Origin: an uncultured Lachnospiraceae bacterium
GTDB taxonomy: Bacteria > Bacillota > Clostridia > Lachnospirales > Lachnospiraceae
NCBI GenBank assembly: GCA_900557385.1
Contig: USSP01000060.1
Span: 1-9,095, forward strand
Length of the DNA stretch: 9,095 bases
Reading direction: 5' to 3'
Of the stretch, positions 1 through 6,448 are shown one piece after another. The notes beneath the pieces were generated by a model. That model was not told the origin of the DNA. It searched no databases and worked only from the letters and a program-made list of their open reading frames with translations. Position 1 is the stretch's first letter, and each line of letters begins with the position of its first letter. Made by a program: the position numbers and the translations under genes.

Positions 1-1362
1 GAGCAGGCGGTCAAGGATGTGGAAAAGGAGTTTGAACAGGGCTTCCAGGGCTGGGAATATAAGTTCAATACAGTAGCCAGCAGCCGTGGCGATTATCCTT
101 TTATTACGGTGACAGCAGGATTGGGTACCGGGCGTTTTGCCAAGATGGCATCCATTAAATTATTGAATGTAAGACGAGAGGGACAGGGAAAGCGTGATCA
201 TAAGAAACCGGTTCTTTTCCCGAAGATTGTCTTTTTATACGATGAAAACCTTCACGGAGAGGGTGGCCCGTTAGAGGATGTATTTGAAGCGGGTATTGAA
301 TGCTCTGCAAAAACCATGTATCCGGATTGGCTCAGTCTCACGGGAAAAGGGTATATTGCCAGCATGTACAAACGTTATGGCAAGGTAATTTCCCCCATGG
401 GCTGTCGGGCATTTCTGTCTCCCTGGTATGAGAGAGGCGGCATGCATCCCGCAGATGATAACGATGTACCGGTTTTTGTAGGACGGTTTAATATCGGTGC
501 AGTGTCCTTACATCTGCCGATGATACTTGCCAAGGCAAGAAAAGAGAGCAAGGACTTCTATGAAGTTCTGGATTATTATCTGAATCTGATCCGTCAGCTT
601 CATATCCGTACCTATGCCTATTTAGGAGAAATGCGTGCGTCTACCAACCCCTTAGCCTATTGTGAAGGTGGATTTTTGGGTGGACATCTGCAGCTTCATG
701 ACAAGATCAAGCCTATTTTAAAGACCGCAACAGCAAGCTTTGGCATCACTGCCTTTAATGAATTGCAGGAATTATACAATGGAAAATCTCTGGTGGAGGA
801 CGGACAGTTCGCATTGGAAGTATTGGAGCATATCAACCAGAAAGTGGCGGAATTTAAGGAGGAGGATGGCAATCTCTATGCCATTTACGGAACGCCTGCA
901 GAGAATCTCTGTGGACTTCAGGTGAAACAGTTCCGCGCCAAATATGGTATCGTGGAGGGCGTATCGGACAGAGAGTATGTGTCCAACAGTTTCCACTGTC
1001 ATGTAACGGAGGATATCACGCCGATTGAGAAACAGGATAAAGAATATCGTTTCTGGGAATTAAGCAATGGCGGTAAAATCCAGTATGTGAAATATCCCAT
1101 CAGCTACAATACGGAAGCCATCAAAACACTGGTGCGCCGTGCCATGGATATGGGCTTTTATGAAGGCGTAAATCTGTCCCTGGCCTATTGTGATGATTGT
1201 GGACACCAGGAACTGGAGATGGATGTATGCCCGAAATGCGGTAGTAGAAACCTTACCAAGATTGACCGGATGAATGGTTATCTTGCATATTCCAGAGTGC
1301 ATGGAGACACCAGACTTTCCGATGCTAAAATGGCAGAGATTGCAGAACGGAAATCCATGTAA
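1..1362 (+). CDS. nrdD: Anaerobic (class III) ribonucleoside-triphosphate reductase, C-terminal part, 5' end outside window
   Basis: Glycyl-radical enzyme that reduces ribonucleoside triphosphates to dNTPs without oxygen. The frame is open from base 1, so the start lies upstream; 453 codons are visible, and class III enzymes are usually about 600-750 residues, so the N-terminal part (including any ATP-cone) is missing. Visible marks, numbered by codon in this window: an MGCRAFL segment with Cys135, which by recall of the family is the thiyl-radical cysteine region; a following GRFNIGAVSLHLP segment (Asn164); a C-terminal zinc site CxxC...CxxC (Cys397, 400, 410, 413); and the glycyl-radical loop RMNGYLAY with Gly426 about 28 residues from the end. 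The stop is followed 37 nt later by nrdG, whose product installs the radical, so the two are probably co-transcribed. The residue before the radical glycine is Asn, whereas the E. coli-type loop has Cys. Family assignment is very secure; the subclass is not. Confidence 0.96.
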   Translation, partial: EQAVKDVEKEFEQGFQGWEYKFNTVASSRGDYPFITVTAGLGTGRFAKMASIKLLNVRREGQGKRDHKKPVLFPKIVFLYDENLHGEGGPLEDVFEAGIECSAKTMYPDWLSLTGKGYIASMYKRYGKVISPMGCRAFLSPWYERGGMHPADDNDVPVFVGRFNIGAVSLHLPMILAKARKESKDFYEVLDYYLNLIRQLHIRTYAYLGEMRASTNPLAYCEGGFLGGHLQLHDKIKPILKTATASFGITAFNELQELYNGKSLVEDGQFALEVLEHINQKVAEFKEEDGNLYAIYGTPAENLCGLQVKQFRAKYGIVEGVSDREYVSNSFHCHVTEDITPIEKQDKEYRFWELSNGGKIQYVKYPISYNTEAIKTLVRRAMDMGFYEGVNLSLAYCDDCGHQELEMDVCPKCGSRNLTKIDRMNGYLAYSRVHGDTRLSDAKMAEIAERKSM

Positions 1363-1386
1363 GCATTAGAATTTAAATCAGCAAAC

Positions 1387-1392
1387 GGGGGA
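1387..1392 (+). promoter_or_regulatory. Ribosome binding site supporting the TTG start of nrdG
   Basis: GGGGGA lies 7 nt before the TTG at 1400 and no ATG lies near it in the right frame. It is a G-rich rather than a perfect AGGAGG site, so nrdG initiation may be weaker than that of its neighbours. Confidence 0.55.
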
Positions 1393-1399
1393 TAGAGCA

Positions 1400-1954
1400 T
1401 TGCGCTATCATAATATTACGAAAGAAGATATGTTAAATGGTGATGGACTGCGTGTGGTACTTTGGGTATCCGGCTGTGACCATTGCTGTAAAGAATGTCA
1501 GAATCCCATTACTTGGGATTCGGAGGGCGGACTTTTATTTGATGAGGCGGCGAGACAGGAAATCTTTGACCAACTGGATAAAAGCTATATCAGTGGAATT
1601 ACTTTTAGTGGCGGGGATCCTTTACATCCGGCCAATATTGTGGGAATAAGGGAACTGGCCGGAGAAATCCGGGAGAAATATCCTAAGAAAACCATCTGGT
1701 TATATACCGGATCTCTGTGGGAAGAAATCCAAAACGACCCATTAATGCCACTTTTGGATGTAGTAGTGGATGGAGAATTTGTCGTGGAAGAAAAGGATAA
1801 TACCCTACGGTGGAAGGGAAGCAAAAACCAACGGGTCATTGATGTACAAAAGACTTTGCAGGATCCCGAAGGAAAAGTCTGGCTTCATTGTCCGGAGTAT
1901 GACCGTGAAATCAAGAATAAAGAGGATGTCATGCCTTGTGGCTGTGGCGAATAA
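1400..1954 (+). CDS. nrdG: Anaerobic ribonucleotide reductase activating protein (radical SAM)
   Basis: Radical SAM activase that uses a 4Fe-4S cluster and S-adenosylmethionine to create the glycyl radical on NrdD. The 184-residue length fits the small NrdG family. Visible marks: opening MRYHNI; cluster motif CDHCCKEC, giving Cys26-x3-Cys30-x2-Cys33 with an extra Cys29; the SAM-contact segment FSGGDPLHP (about 69-77); YTG at 102-104; DGEF at 124-127; and WKGSKNQRVID (138-148), all typical of NrdG. The start is TTG, chosen because the next in-frame ATG (codon 11) would remove the conserved N-terminus, and because a GGGGGA stretch sits 7 nt before it. It lies between nrdD (37 nt gap) and dut (15 nt gap). 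The tail CGCGE is cysteine-rich and unexplained. Confidence 0.96.
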   Translation: MRYHNITKEDMLNGDGLRVVLWVSGCDHCCKECQNPITWDSEGGLLFDEAARQEIFDQLDKSYISGITFSGGDPLHPANIVGIRELAGEIREKYPKKTIWLYTGSLWEEIQNDPLMPLLDVVVDGEFVVEEKDNTLRWKGSKNQRVIDVQKTLQDPEGKVWLHCPEYDREIKNKEDVMPCGCGE

Positions 1955-1969
1955 AGGAGAACGTTTGTG

Positions 1970-2407
1970 ATGACAGAAACCATCAAGATTAAATACCATA
2001 CCGATAAAATTGATAAATTAACCTACATAGATGGAAAGAGCGACTGGATCGACTTACGTGCGGCAGAGGATGTGGAGTTAAAAAAGGGAGAGTTTCGGTT
2101 GATTAACCTGGGAATTTCCATGAAGCTGCCGGAGGGGTATGAAGCCATCATTGCGCCTCGAAGTTCTACCTTTAAGAATTTTGGAATTATTCAGACCAAC
2201 AGTATCGGTGTCATCGACGAAACGTATTGTGGTAATGATGATGTTTACCGATATCCGGTGTATGCAGTGCGTGACACCCAGATTCATGTAAATGACAGAA
2301 TTTGCCAGTTCCGTATTCAGAAGCACCAACCGAAAATTGTATTTGATGAAGTAGAAAACCTGGATGGACCTGCCCGGGGGGGATTTGGCAGTACAGGTAT
2401 TCAGTAG
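1970..2407 (+). CDS. dut: dUTP diphosphatase (trimeric dUTPase family)
   Basis: Hydrolyses dUTP to dUMP and pyrophosphate, keeping uracil out of DNA and supplying dUMP for thymidylate synthesis. All five trimeric dUTPase motifs can be placed (numbering from the ATG at 1970): motif 1 IDLRAAEDVELKKGE (27-41), motif 2 PRSSTFKNFG (63-72), motif 3 GVIDETYCGND (80-90) with catalytic-type Asp83 and Tyr86, motif 4 RICQFRI (110-116), and the glycine-rich motif 5 ARGGFGSTG (135-143). The length of 145 residues is normal. GTG at 1967 is directly followed by ATG at 1970; AGGAGA (1955-1960) gives a 9-nt spacing to ATG and 6 nt to GTG, so ATG is preferred but not proven. It is the last gene of the nrdD-nrdG-dut run and is followed at once by a terminator. 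Motif 1 has DWIDL where most homologues have a Gly-Tyr-Asp-Leu type sequence. The nucleotide specificity is inferred from the family. Confidence 0.93.
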   Translation: MTETIKIKYHTDKIDKLTYIDGKSDWIDLRAAEDVELKKGEFRLINLGISMKLPEGYEAIIAPRSSTFKNFGIIQTNSIGVIDETYCGNDDVYRYPVYAVRDTQIHVNDRICQFRIQKHQPKIVFDEVENLDGPARGGFGSTGIQ

Positions 2408-2418
2408 CCGGAGTGCAG

Positions 2419-2446
2419 GGGACAGATGAAAATCTGTCCCTTTTAT
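2419..2446 (+). terminator. Intrinsic terminator of the nrdD-nrdG-dut operon
   Basis: A perfect 9-bp stem, GGGACAGAT (2419-2427) pairing with ATCTGTCCC (2432-2440), closes a GAAA tetraloop (2428-2431) and is followed by TTTTAT. It starts 11 nt after the dut stop codon, so it ends the rightward operon. The opposite strand has no T-run after this stem, so it should work mainly in the + direction. Confidence 0.9.
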
Positions 2447-2471
2447 GTTTGATAGGAATTTCCTATCAAAC
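2447..2471. repeat. 25-bp near-perfect palindrome between convergent genes
   Basis: GTTTGATAGGAA (2447-2458) and TTCCTATCAAAC (2460-2471) are exact reverse complements separated by one T. The palindrome starts right after the dut terminator's T-run and lies 41 nt before the stop codon of the leftward spoVAF-like gene. Neither strand has a T-run directly after it, so it is not a textbook terminator by itself. It could form a hairpin that protects or ends the leftward transcript, be a protein site, or belong to an interspersed repeat family. Confidence 0.8.
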
Positions 2472-2512
2472 AAAATACTTCGCAAGGATGTGCACTTCGA
2501 GGAGATGAAGCA

Positions 2513-3955
2513 TTAGTGATTTTTTATATCCGGATCGGGAGGCGGGTAGGAGCCGGGAAGTCGACGCCTGATAAGTCTTTTCCAAAGCATATTTCCATCA
2601 AAGGGAATGAGTGGATACAGATAGCTTCGTCCGGCGATGGTTTTATTAAATAACAGGCAGCAGAAGGTAAAAGTGATGCCACCGATATAGCCCCAGATTC
2701 CCAGGAAGGATGTGGTGATTAACGTAATGATACGCATGAATTTCATGGCATAGCCAAATTCATAGCTGTTCTGTGTATAGTTGGCAATCGCCACAAAAGC
2801 CATATAGAGCATGACTTCGGCATTAAACCAGCCGCTGTTGACGGAGAATTCGCCCAGTACCAGTGCTGCCATGACGGAGAGAGGCGTACTGAGCATATTC
2901 GGAGTATTGATTGCGGCAAGCTTCAAACCATCAATAGCCAGTTCCAGCAATAGAAACTGGGCGAGAAGGGGGATGTTTACCGTATCCTGCACAAGGATAA
3001 AGGAAAAACCGGCGGGAAGCCATTGGGGGTACATGGTAAATAATAAAAAGGTCGGGGTCAGAAAGTAAGTCATCAAAGCAATAAGAAAGCGGGTGATTCG
3101 CAGATAACTGCCTGTGATTGGAGGAAAATAGTAATCATCCGCTTCTTCCAGCATGTCAAAAATACTGGTGGGAAGGATCATGGCAGAAGGAGAGTTGTCA
3201 ACCAGAATAACGATATCGCCTTCCAGAATTTGAGCGGAAGCTGTGTCAGGACGCTCTGTAAACTTAAATTTGGGAAAGGGATTATACCATCGTCTATGGT
3301 AGATGCATTCTGCCAGACTTTCCTGGTTTAAAGTAAGAGCATCTACCTGAATATTGGTGATCCGCTTGCGGATTTCTTCCAGAAAGTCATGGTCGACACG
3401 GGAGTTCATGTAGCATAGAACGATATCGGTCTCCGAACTTTTTCCGGCATTGAGAATCTCTAAATGAAGATCGGTACTACGGATGCGGCGACGGATGAGA
3501 GCCGTGTTTTGGAGAACGGTTTCCACGAAACCATCCTTGGAGCCTCGCAGAACTTTGTCCTTGTCCGGTTCATCCACACTGCGGGCCGGATAATCTCTGG
3601 CATCCAGGATAATTCCTTCTGTGTATCCATCAATGAATATAACGACCAGACCTGACAGGAGATTATGGGTGAGAAAATCCCAGTCACCGGAGACAGAAAC
3701 CTCTACATGGGGAACCAGAGTACGGATCATATTTTCTGCATCCTGTGGCATTTCCTCTGCCTTCAGACCCAGAAAGTATTGAAGTATTTTCTGCATCAGA
3801 TCCTCTTTGCAGAATCCGTTTATAAAATAAAGGACGGCATCCCTACCGCCGATCTGAAGAGGGCGGTTAATCAGATCAAAACTTTGATTGATCTGGAGGC
3901 TGCCGTCGAAATATGCTTTATTTTCTTTGAGAGAACTGCTGACTTCACGCATCAT
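2513..3955 (-). CDS. spoVAF: SpoVAF-like spore protein, GerA (GerAA/SpoVAF) family
   Basis: Inner-membrane protein of the GerA family. In Bacillus, SpoVAF is made in the forespore and has been linked to ion release during germination. Here 480 residues from the ATG at 3955 comprise a soluble N-terminal domain (about 1-280) with WDFLTHNLLSGLVVIFIDGY, then about five hydrophobic segments (roughly 288-310, 328-348, 358-373, 378-396, 406-437), and a basic, proline-rich tail. ILEGDIVILVDNSPSAMILP and SYEFGYAMK resemble SpoVAF more than nutrient-receptor GerAA, and no gerAB- or gerAC-like gene is adjacent. Start choice: GTG at 3961 is only 1 nt from AAAGGA (3963-3968), while the ATG at 3955 is 7 nt away and better placed. 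It lies 77 nt downstream of the PII-like gene on the same strand. None of the usual spoVA neighbours is in view. GerA-family membership is secure; the SpoVAF subgroup is likely. Confidence 0.85.
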   Translation of the reverse strand: MMREVSSSLKENKAYFDGSLQINQSFDLINRPLQIGGRDAVLYFINGFCKEDLMQKILQYFLGLKAEEMPQDAENMIRTLVPHVEVSVSGDWDFLTHNLLSGLVVIFIDGYTEGIILDARDYPARSVDEPDKDKVLRGSKDGFVETVLQNTALIRRRIRSTDLHLEILNAGKSSETDIVLCYMNSRVDHDFLEEIRKRITNIQVDALTLNQESLAECIYHRRWYNPFPKFKFTERPDTASAQILEGDIVILVDNSPSAMILPTSIFDMLEEADDYYFPPITGSYLRITRFLIALMTYFLTPTFLLFTMYPQWLPAGFSFILVQDTVNIPLLAQFLLLELAIDGLKLAAINTPNMLSTPLSVMAALVLGEFSVNSGWFNAEVMLYMAFVAIANYTQNSYEFGYAMKFMRIITLITTSFLGIWGYIGGITFTFCCLLFNKTIAGRSYLYPLIPFDGNMLWKRLIRRRLPGSYPPPDPDIKNH

Positions 3956-3962
3956 TGCCACA

Positions 3963-3968
3963 TCCTTT
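3963..3968 (-). promoter_or_regulatory. Ribosome binding site that favours the ATG start of the spoVAF-like gene
   Basis: On the minus strand AAAGGA is followed after 1 nt by an in-frame GTG (3961) and after 7 nt by an in-frame ATG (3955). Only the ATG has normal spacing. Confidence 0.6.
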
Positions 3969-4032
3969 CGGAAACTACCATAAGCTATTAACAGAGAGGA
4001 TGCCCTGAAAACGAAAAATTATGCGTGAAAAT

Positions 4033-4740
4033 TTATAATCCCATAATAGCATCTACCGGCAGGGAGAGAACGATGCTCTGAGCCGGTGTATTGATACCGT
4101 GCTGGGTACTGATTGCTGTCATGATTTCTGTCTTTTTTTCTCTGGGAACCACGATGGCCACGATTTCCTGTTCGTCCTGAAGAGAGATACCGAAGTGGGT
4201 GGCAGCCTCTGCAGGGCTGCAACGCAGACCCTTTAAAATCGTACCACCGGTGGCACCGGCCGCTCTTGCAGTTCGCATAATATCATCACTGTAGCCGTGT
4301 CTTGCGGTTACCAGAATCATTGCATGTGTAATGGTTTCACTCATCTTTTTCACCTCATGTTCAAGTCCTGTTTCCATCTGTTCCGAATCCATGGTACTAA
4401 GTATTTTATAAAGCCAGCCCTGTGCGCCGTTTAAAGGGATGCTGATTGCAATTCCGGTGCCCTTTTTATGGAGCTGTAATGCCTGATTCATTTCTGCGAG
4501 AAGCATTTTAACCCGGTGTCTTGGTACAAAGCAGATCATAATGGCTTTGTTGGTATCTCCCAGTCCGCAGAGATTTAAAAAATCAGAACTGGCAGTGCCG
4601 ATTCCGTGCATCTGGTAGTAGATGGGAATTCCGGAATCCGTGAGAAACTCTGCCAGCCGGTTGCGGATGTTGGCATCAATGATAATGACCAGACAACGGA
4701 ATGCCGGTTTATGTGCCGTGTTGTGTTTCATAAAATCCAT
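4033..4740 (-). CDS. PII-like signalling protein with two fused PII-type domains
   Basis: Predicted cytoplasmic regulator of 235 residues, about twice a normal PII protein (about 110). Two halves can be read. Residues 13-105 run from RCLVIIIDANIRNRLAEFL through a middle region resembling a T-loop (about 41-63) to GTGIAISIPLNG. Residues 136-231 run from THAMILVTARHGYSDDIM through GATGGTILKG, FGISLQDEQEIVAIVVP and a final QSIVLSLPVDAIMG. The second half has the order of a PII fold: strand, helix, glycine-rich loop, strand, helix, strand. The ATG sits 2 nt after the stop of the DUF1538 gene, and its AGGAGG (4748-4753, spacing 7) lies inside that gene's last codons, which implies coupled translation. 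By analogy with AmtB/GlnK it probably binds and controls the membrane protein; that is inference. No ligand can be named, and the first half is more divergent than the second. Confidence 0.75.
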   Translation of the reverse strand: MDFMKHNTAHKPAFRCLVIIIDANIRNRLAEFLTDSGIPIYYQMHGIGTASSDFLNLCGLGDTNKAIMICFVPRHRVKMLLAEMNQALQLHKKGTGIAISIPLNGAQGWLYKILSTMDSEQMETGLEHEVKKMSETITHAMILVTARHGYSDDIMRTARAAGATGGTILKGLRCSPAEAATHFGISLQDEQEIVAIVVPREKKTEIMTAISTQHGINTPAQSIVLSLPVDAIMGL

Positions 4741-4742
4741 GC

Positions 4743-6281
4743 CTATTCCTCCTCCATATCGATGATGATATTGTCGTCAATATTGGCGATAGCAGGTGCT
4801 TCGGAAGTCTTCTTCTGGTTGAATTGATACCATGCCCCCATAATCTGGATGGCAATCAGGGGAGCCATGGCAACCATGGCAACGACACCAAAAGCATCGG
4901 TAACCACGTTTCCTCCGACTGCGGTACAGGCACCCATAGCGAGGGGCAGAAGGAAAGTGGAGGTCATGGGACCACTGGCAACACCGCCGGAGTCAAAGGC
5001 AATACCGACAAATACTTTGGGTACGAATTTGGTAAGGGCCAGTGCGATCATGTAACCGGGAATCAATAGAAAATAAATATTCAAACCGGTGAGTACACGA
5101 ACCATGGCGAGGGCCACAGAGGATGCAACACCGATGGAAAGGCAGGTATTCATGGCATTACGGGAGATGGAACCGTTGGTAATGTCTTCCACCTGTTTAT
5201 TTAACACTTGCACGGCAGGCTCTGCTTTTACAATGTAATAACCGATGAGCGCACCGATGGGAACAAGCGCCCATTTCCAGGAACGTGCCGCCAGGCTGCT
5301 GCCTAACAGACTTCCTACCGGGGCAAATCCTACATTGACACCGGTGAGAAACAGGATCAATCCGATAATGGTATATAAAAAGCCCATGAGCATTTTAATC
5401 ATTTGGTTCTTGTGATATCTTCTGGAGGTTGCCTGAAAGAGAAGGAACACGACCAGAACCGGGAAAATAGAGGAAAGCACCTCTTTGGCATAGTCGGGAA
5501 GCATATGTACAAACTGCCGCATGACATCCTGCATGGTTATGACATCAGGAATTTCTGTAGCATTGTAAGAGGCACCGGTGGGATGGTAAAAGATACCCAG
5601 TAAAAGCACCATGGCGATAGGACCGATGCTGCATAGGGATACCAGACCGAAACTGTCGCTGGCTCCGTTCTTATCGCTTCGGATGGAAGAAAGACCTACA
5701 CCGATTGCCATGATAAAGGGAACCGTCATGGGACCGGTGGTCACACCGCCGGAGTCAAATGCCACCGAGATAAAGTCTGCGGGAGCCACAAAGGACAACA
5801 GGAATACGGCAATATACAGAATGAAAAGTAGAAGGGAAAGCCGCAGCTTAAAAAGAATACGCAGAACTGCTAACACCAGAAAGGCACCTACGCCCAGTGC
5901 AACAGTCCAGATCAGTGTTTCGTTGGGAATGGAAGGAACCTGATTGGCAAGAACCTGTAAATCTGGCTCCGCAATCGTGATGATTACGCCCATCACAAAG
6001 CAGACCCAAATTAAAACGGGAAGCCGTTTGGTTTTCATAATCTGGGCACCCACGCCCTCACCTAAGGGAGTCATGGACATCTCGGCGCCCAGCTGGAAGA
6101 AAGCCATGCCGATGATCAACATAAAAGCGCCTACCAGAAACATGGCAATGGTTCCTGTTTCCATAGGGACAAGAAAGATACTCAGCAATAGTACAATCAT
6201 GGTGATGGGAACTACTGCCTGAATGGATTCGTCAATTTTTTCTTTGAGTTTCTTATTTTTCAGTAACAGGTTTTTAATCAA
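4743..6281 (-). CDS. Polytopic membrane protein with two DUF1538 domains, probable ion transporter
   Basis: A 512-residue integral membrane protein with roughly 12-14 hydrophobic segments. It has a clear internal duplication about 250 residues apart: IAEPDLQVLANQV (103-115) matches KAEPAVQVLNKQV (352-364); AFDSGGVTTGPMT (174-186) matches AFDSGGVASGPMT (428-440); and SDSFGLVSLCSIGPIA matches TDAFGVVAMVAMAPLI. These are DUF1538 signatures. From memory, a pair of single DUF1538 proteins (UmpA/UmpB, Halomonas) was reported as a two-part Na+(Li+,K+)/H+ antiporter; here both halves sit on one chain. The paired Glu105/Glu354 and Asp176/Asp430 are candidate ion-site residues. The N-terminus is basic (KNKKLKEK) and the C-terminus acidic (IDDNIIIDMEEE). 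The TTG start at 6281 is used because no earlier start is in frame near it, with GTGAGG 5 nt upstream. The family call is strong; the transported ion is unproven. Confidence 0.85.
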   Translation of the reverse strand: MIKNLLLKNKKLKEKIDESIQAVVPITMIVLLLSIFLVPMETGTIAMFLVGAFMLIIGMAFFQLGAEMSMTPLGEGVGAQIMKTKRLPVLIWVCFVMGVIITIAEPDLQVLANQVPSIPNETLIWTVALGVGAFLVLAVLRILFKLRLSLLLFILYIAVFLLSFVAPADFISVAFDSGGVTTGPMTVPFIMAIGVGLSSIRSDKNGASDSFGLVSLCSIGPIAMVLLLGIFYHPTGASYNATEIPDVITMQDVMRQFVHMLPDYAKEVLSSIFPVLVVFLLFQATSRRYHKNQMIKMLMGFLYTIIGLILFLTGVNVGFAPVGSLLGSSLAARSWKWALVPIGALIGYYIVKAEPAVQVLNKQVEDITNGSISRNAMNTCLSIGVASSVALAMVRVLTGLNIYFLLIPGYMIALALTKFVPKVFVGIAFDSGGVASGPMTSTFLLPLAMGACTAVGGNVVTDAFGVVAMVAMAPLIAIQIMGAWYQFNQKKTSEAPAIANIDDNIIIDMEEE

Positions 6282-6332
6282 TCTGGCCTCACTCTTTCTG
6301 CAATTTATAACGGGTTACCAAGAATTCAAATG

Positions 6333-6360
6333 TATTTTCAGTTTATCGGGTATGAAAATA
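6333..6360. promoter_or_regulatory. Inverted repeat overlapping the leftward promoter, possible operator
   Basis: TATTTTCA (6333-6340) and TGAAAATA (6353-6360) are exact reverse complements with a 12-nt spacer, giving about 20 bp centre to centre, close to two helical turns. The repeat covers the proposed -10 box and spacer of the leftward promoter, where a bound dimer would block RNA polymerase. No regulator is assigned. Confidence 0.5.
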
Positions 6361-6368
6361 AAAGTCAA
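6340..6368 (-). promoter_or_regulatory. Candidate sigma-A-like promoter for the DUF1538/PII-like/spoVAF run
   Basis: Read on the minus strand, TTGACT (6363-6368) is followed after 17 nt by TAAACT (6340-6345). The -35 box matches consensus at 5 of 6 bases and the -10 at 4 of 6. It lies 59 nt before the TTG start. This is pattern reading only. Confidence 0.45.
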
Positions 6369-6403
6369 TCCGTTCCGTGATGAGAAATTTCTTAAAACTT
6401 TCT

Positions 6404-6448
6404 TAGCATACCATGTGTACTACTTGACATAATACAGTTAGCATGCTA
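6404..6448. promoter_or_regulatory. Palindromic sequences around the gntR promoter, candidate autoregulator sites
   Basis: Two elements share TAGCAT, 35 nt apart. The first is an imperfect inverted repeat, TAGCATAC (6404-6411) against GTGTACTA (6415-6422), pairing at 6 of 8 positions and lying just upstream of the -35 box. The second is a perfect 10-bp palindrome, TAGCATGCTA (6439-6448), that overlaps the -10 element. GntR/YtrA-type proteins usually bind such symmetrical sites at their own promoter; the assignment here is inference. Confidence 0.45.

Noticed and set aside
2447..2471. Second intrinsic terminator
   Set aside because: The stem is strong but no T-run follows on either strand, so it is listed as a palindrome instead.
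2078..2485. 135-codon minus-strand frame opposite dut
   Set aside because: It lies opposite a dut gene with all five motifs, crosses the terminator and palindrome, and shows no known motif.
3665..3991. 108-codon + strand frame opposite the spoVAF-like gene
   Set aside because: Antisense of a conserved GerA-family domain, with no motif or ribosome site of its own.
4004..4032. Possible sigma-G promoter (CATAAT-like -10 on the minus strand)
   Set aside because: No acceptable -35 sequence at the right spacing, so not listed as a feature.
4824..5069. Gly/His/Asn-rich short + strand frame
   Set aside because: It is the antisense reading of Gly/Ala/Val-rich membrane segments; composition is an artefact and there is no ribosome site.
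5611..6432. Three abutting open frames on the + strand opposite the DUF1538 gene
   Set aside because: They mirror codon bias of the minus-strand gene, have no ribosome sites or recognisable motifs, and the minus-strand protein is clearly real.
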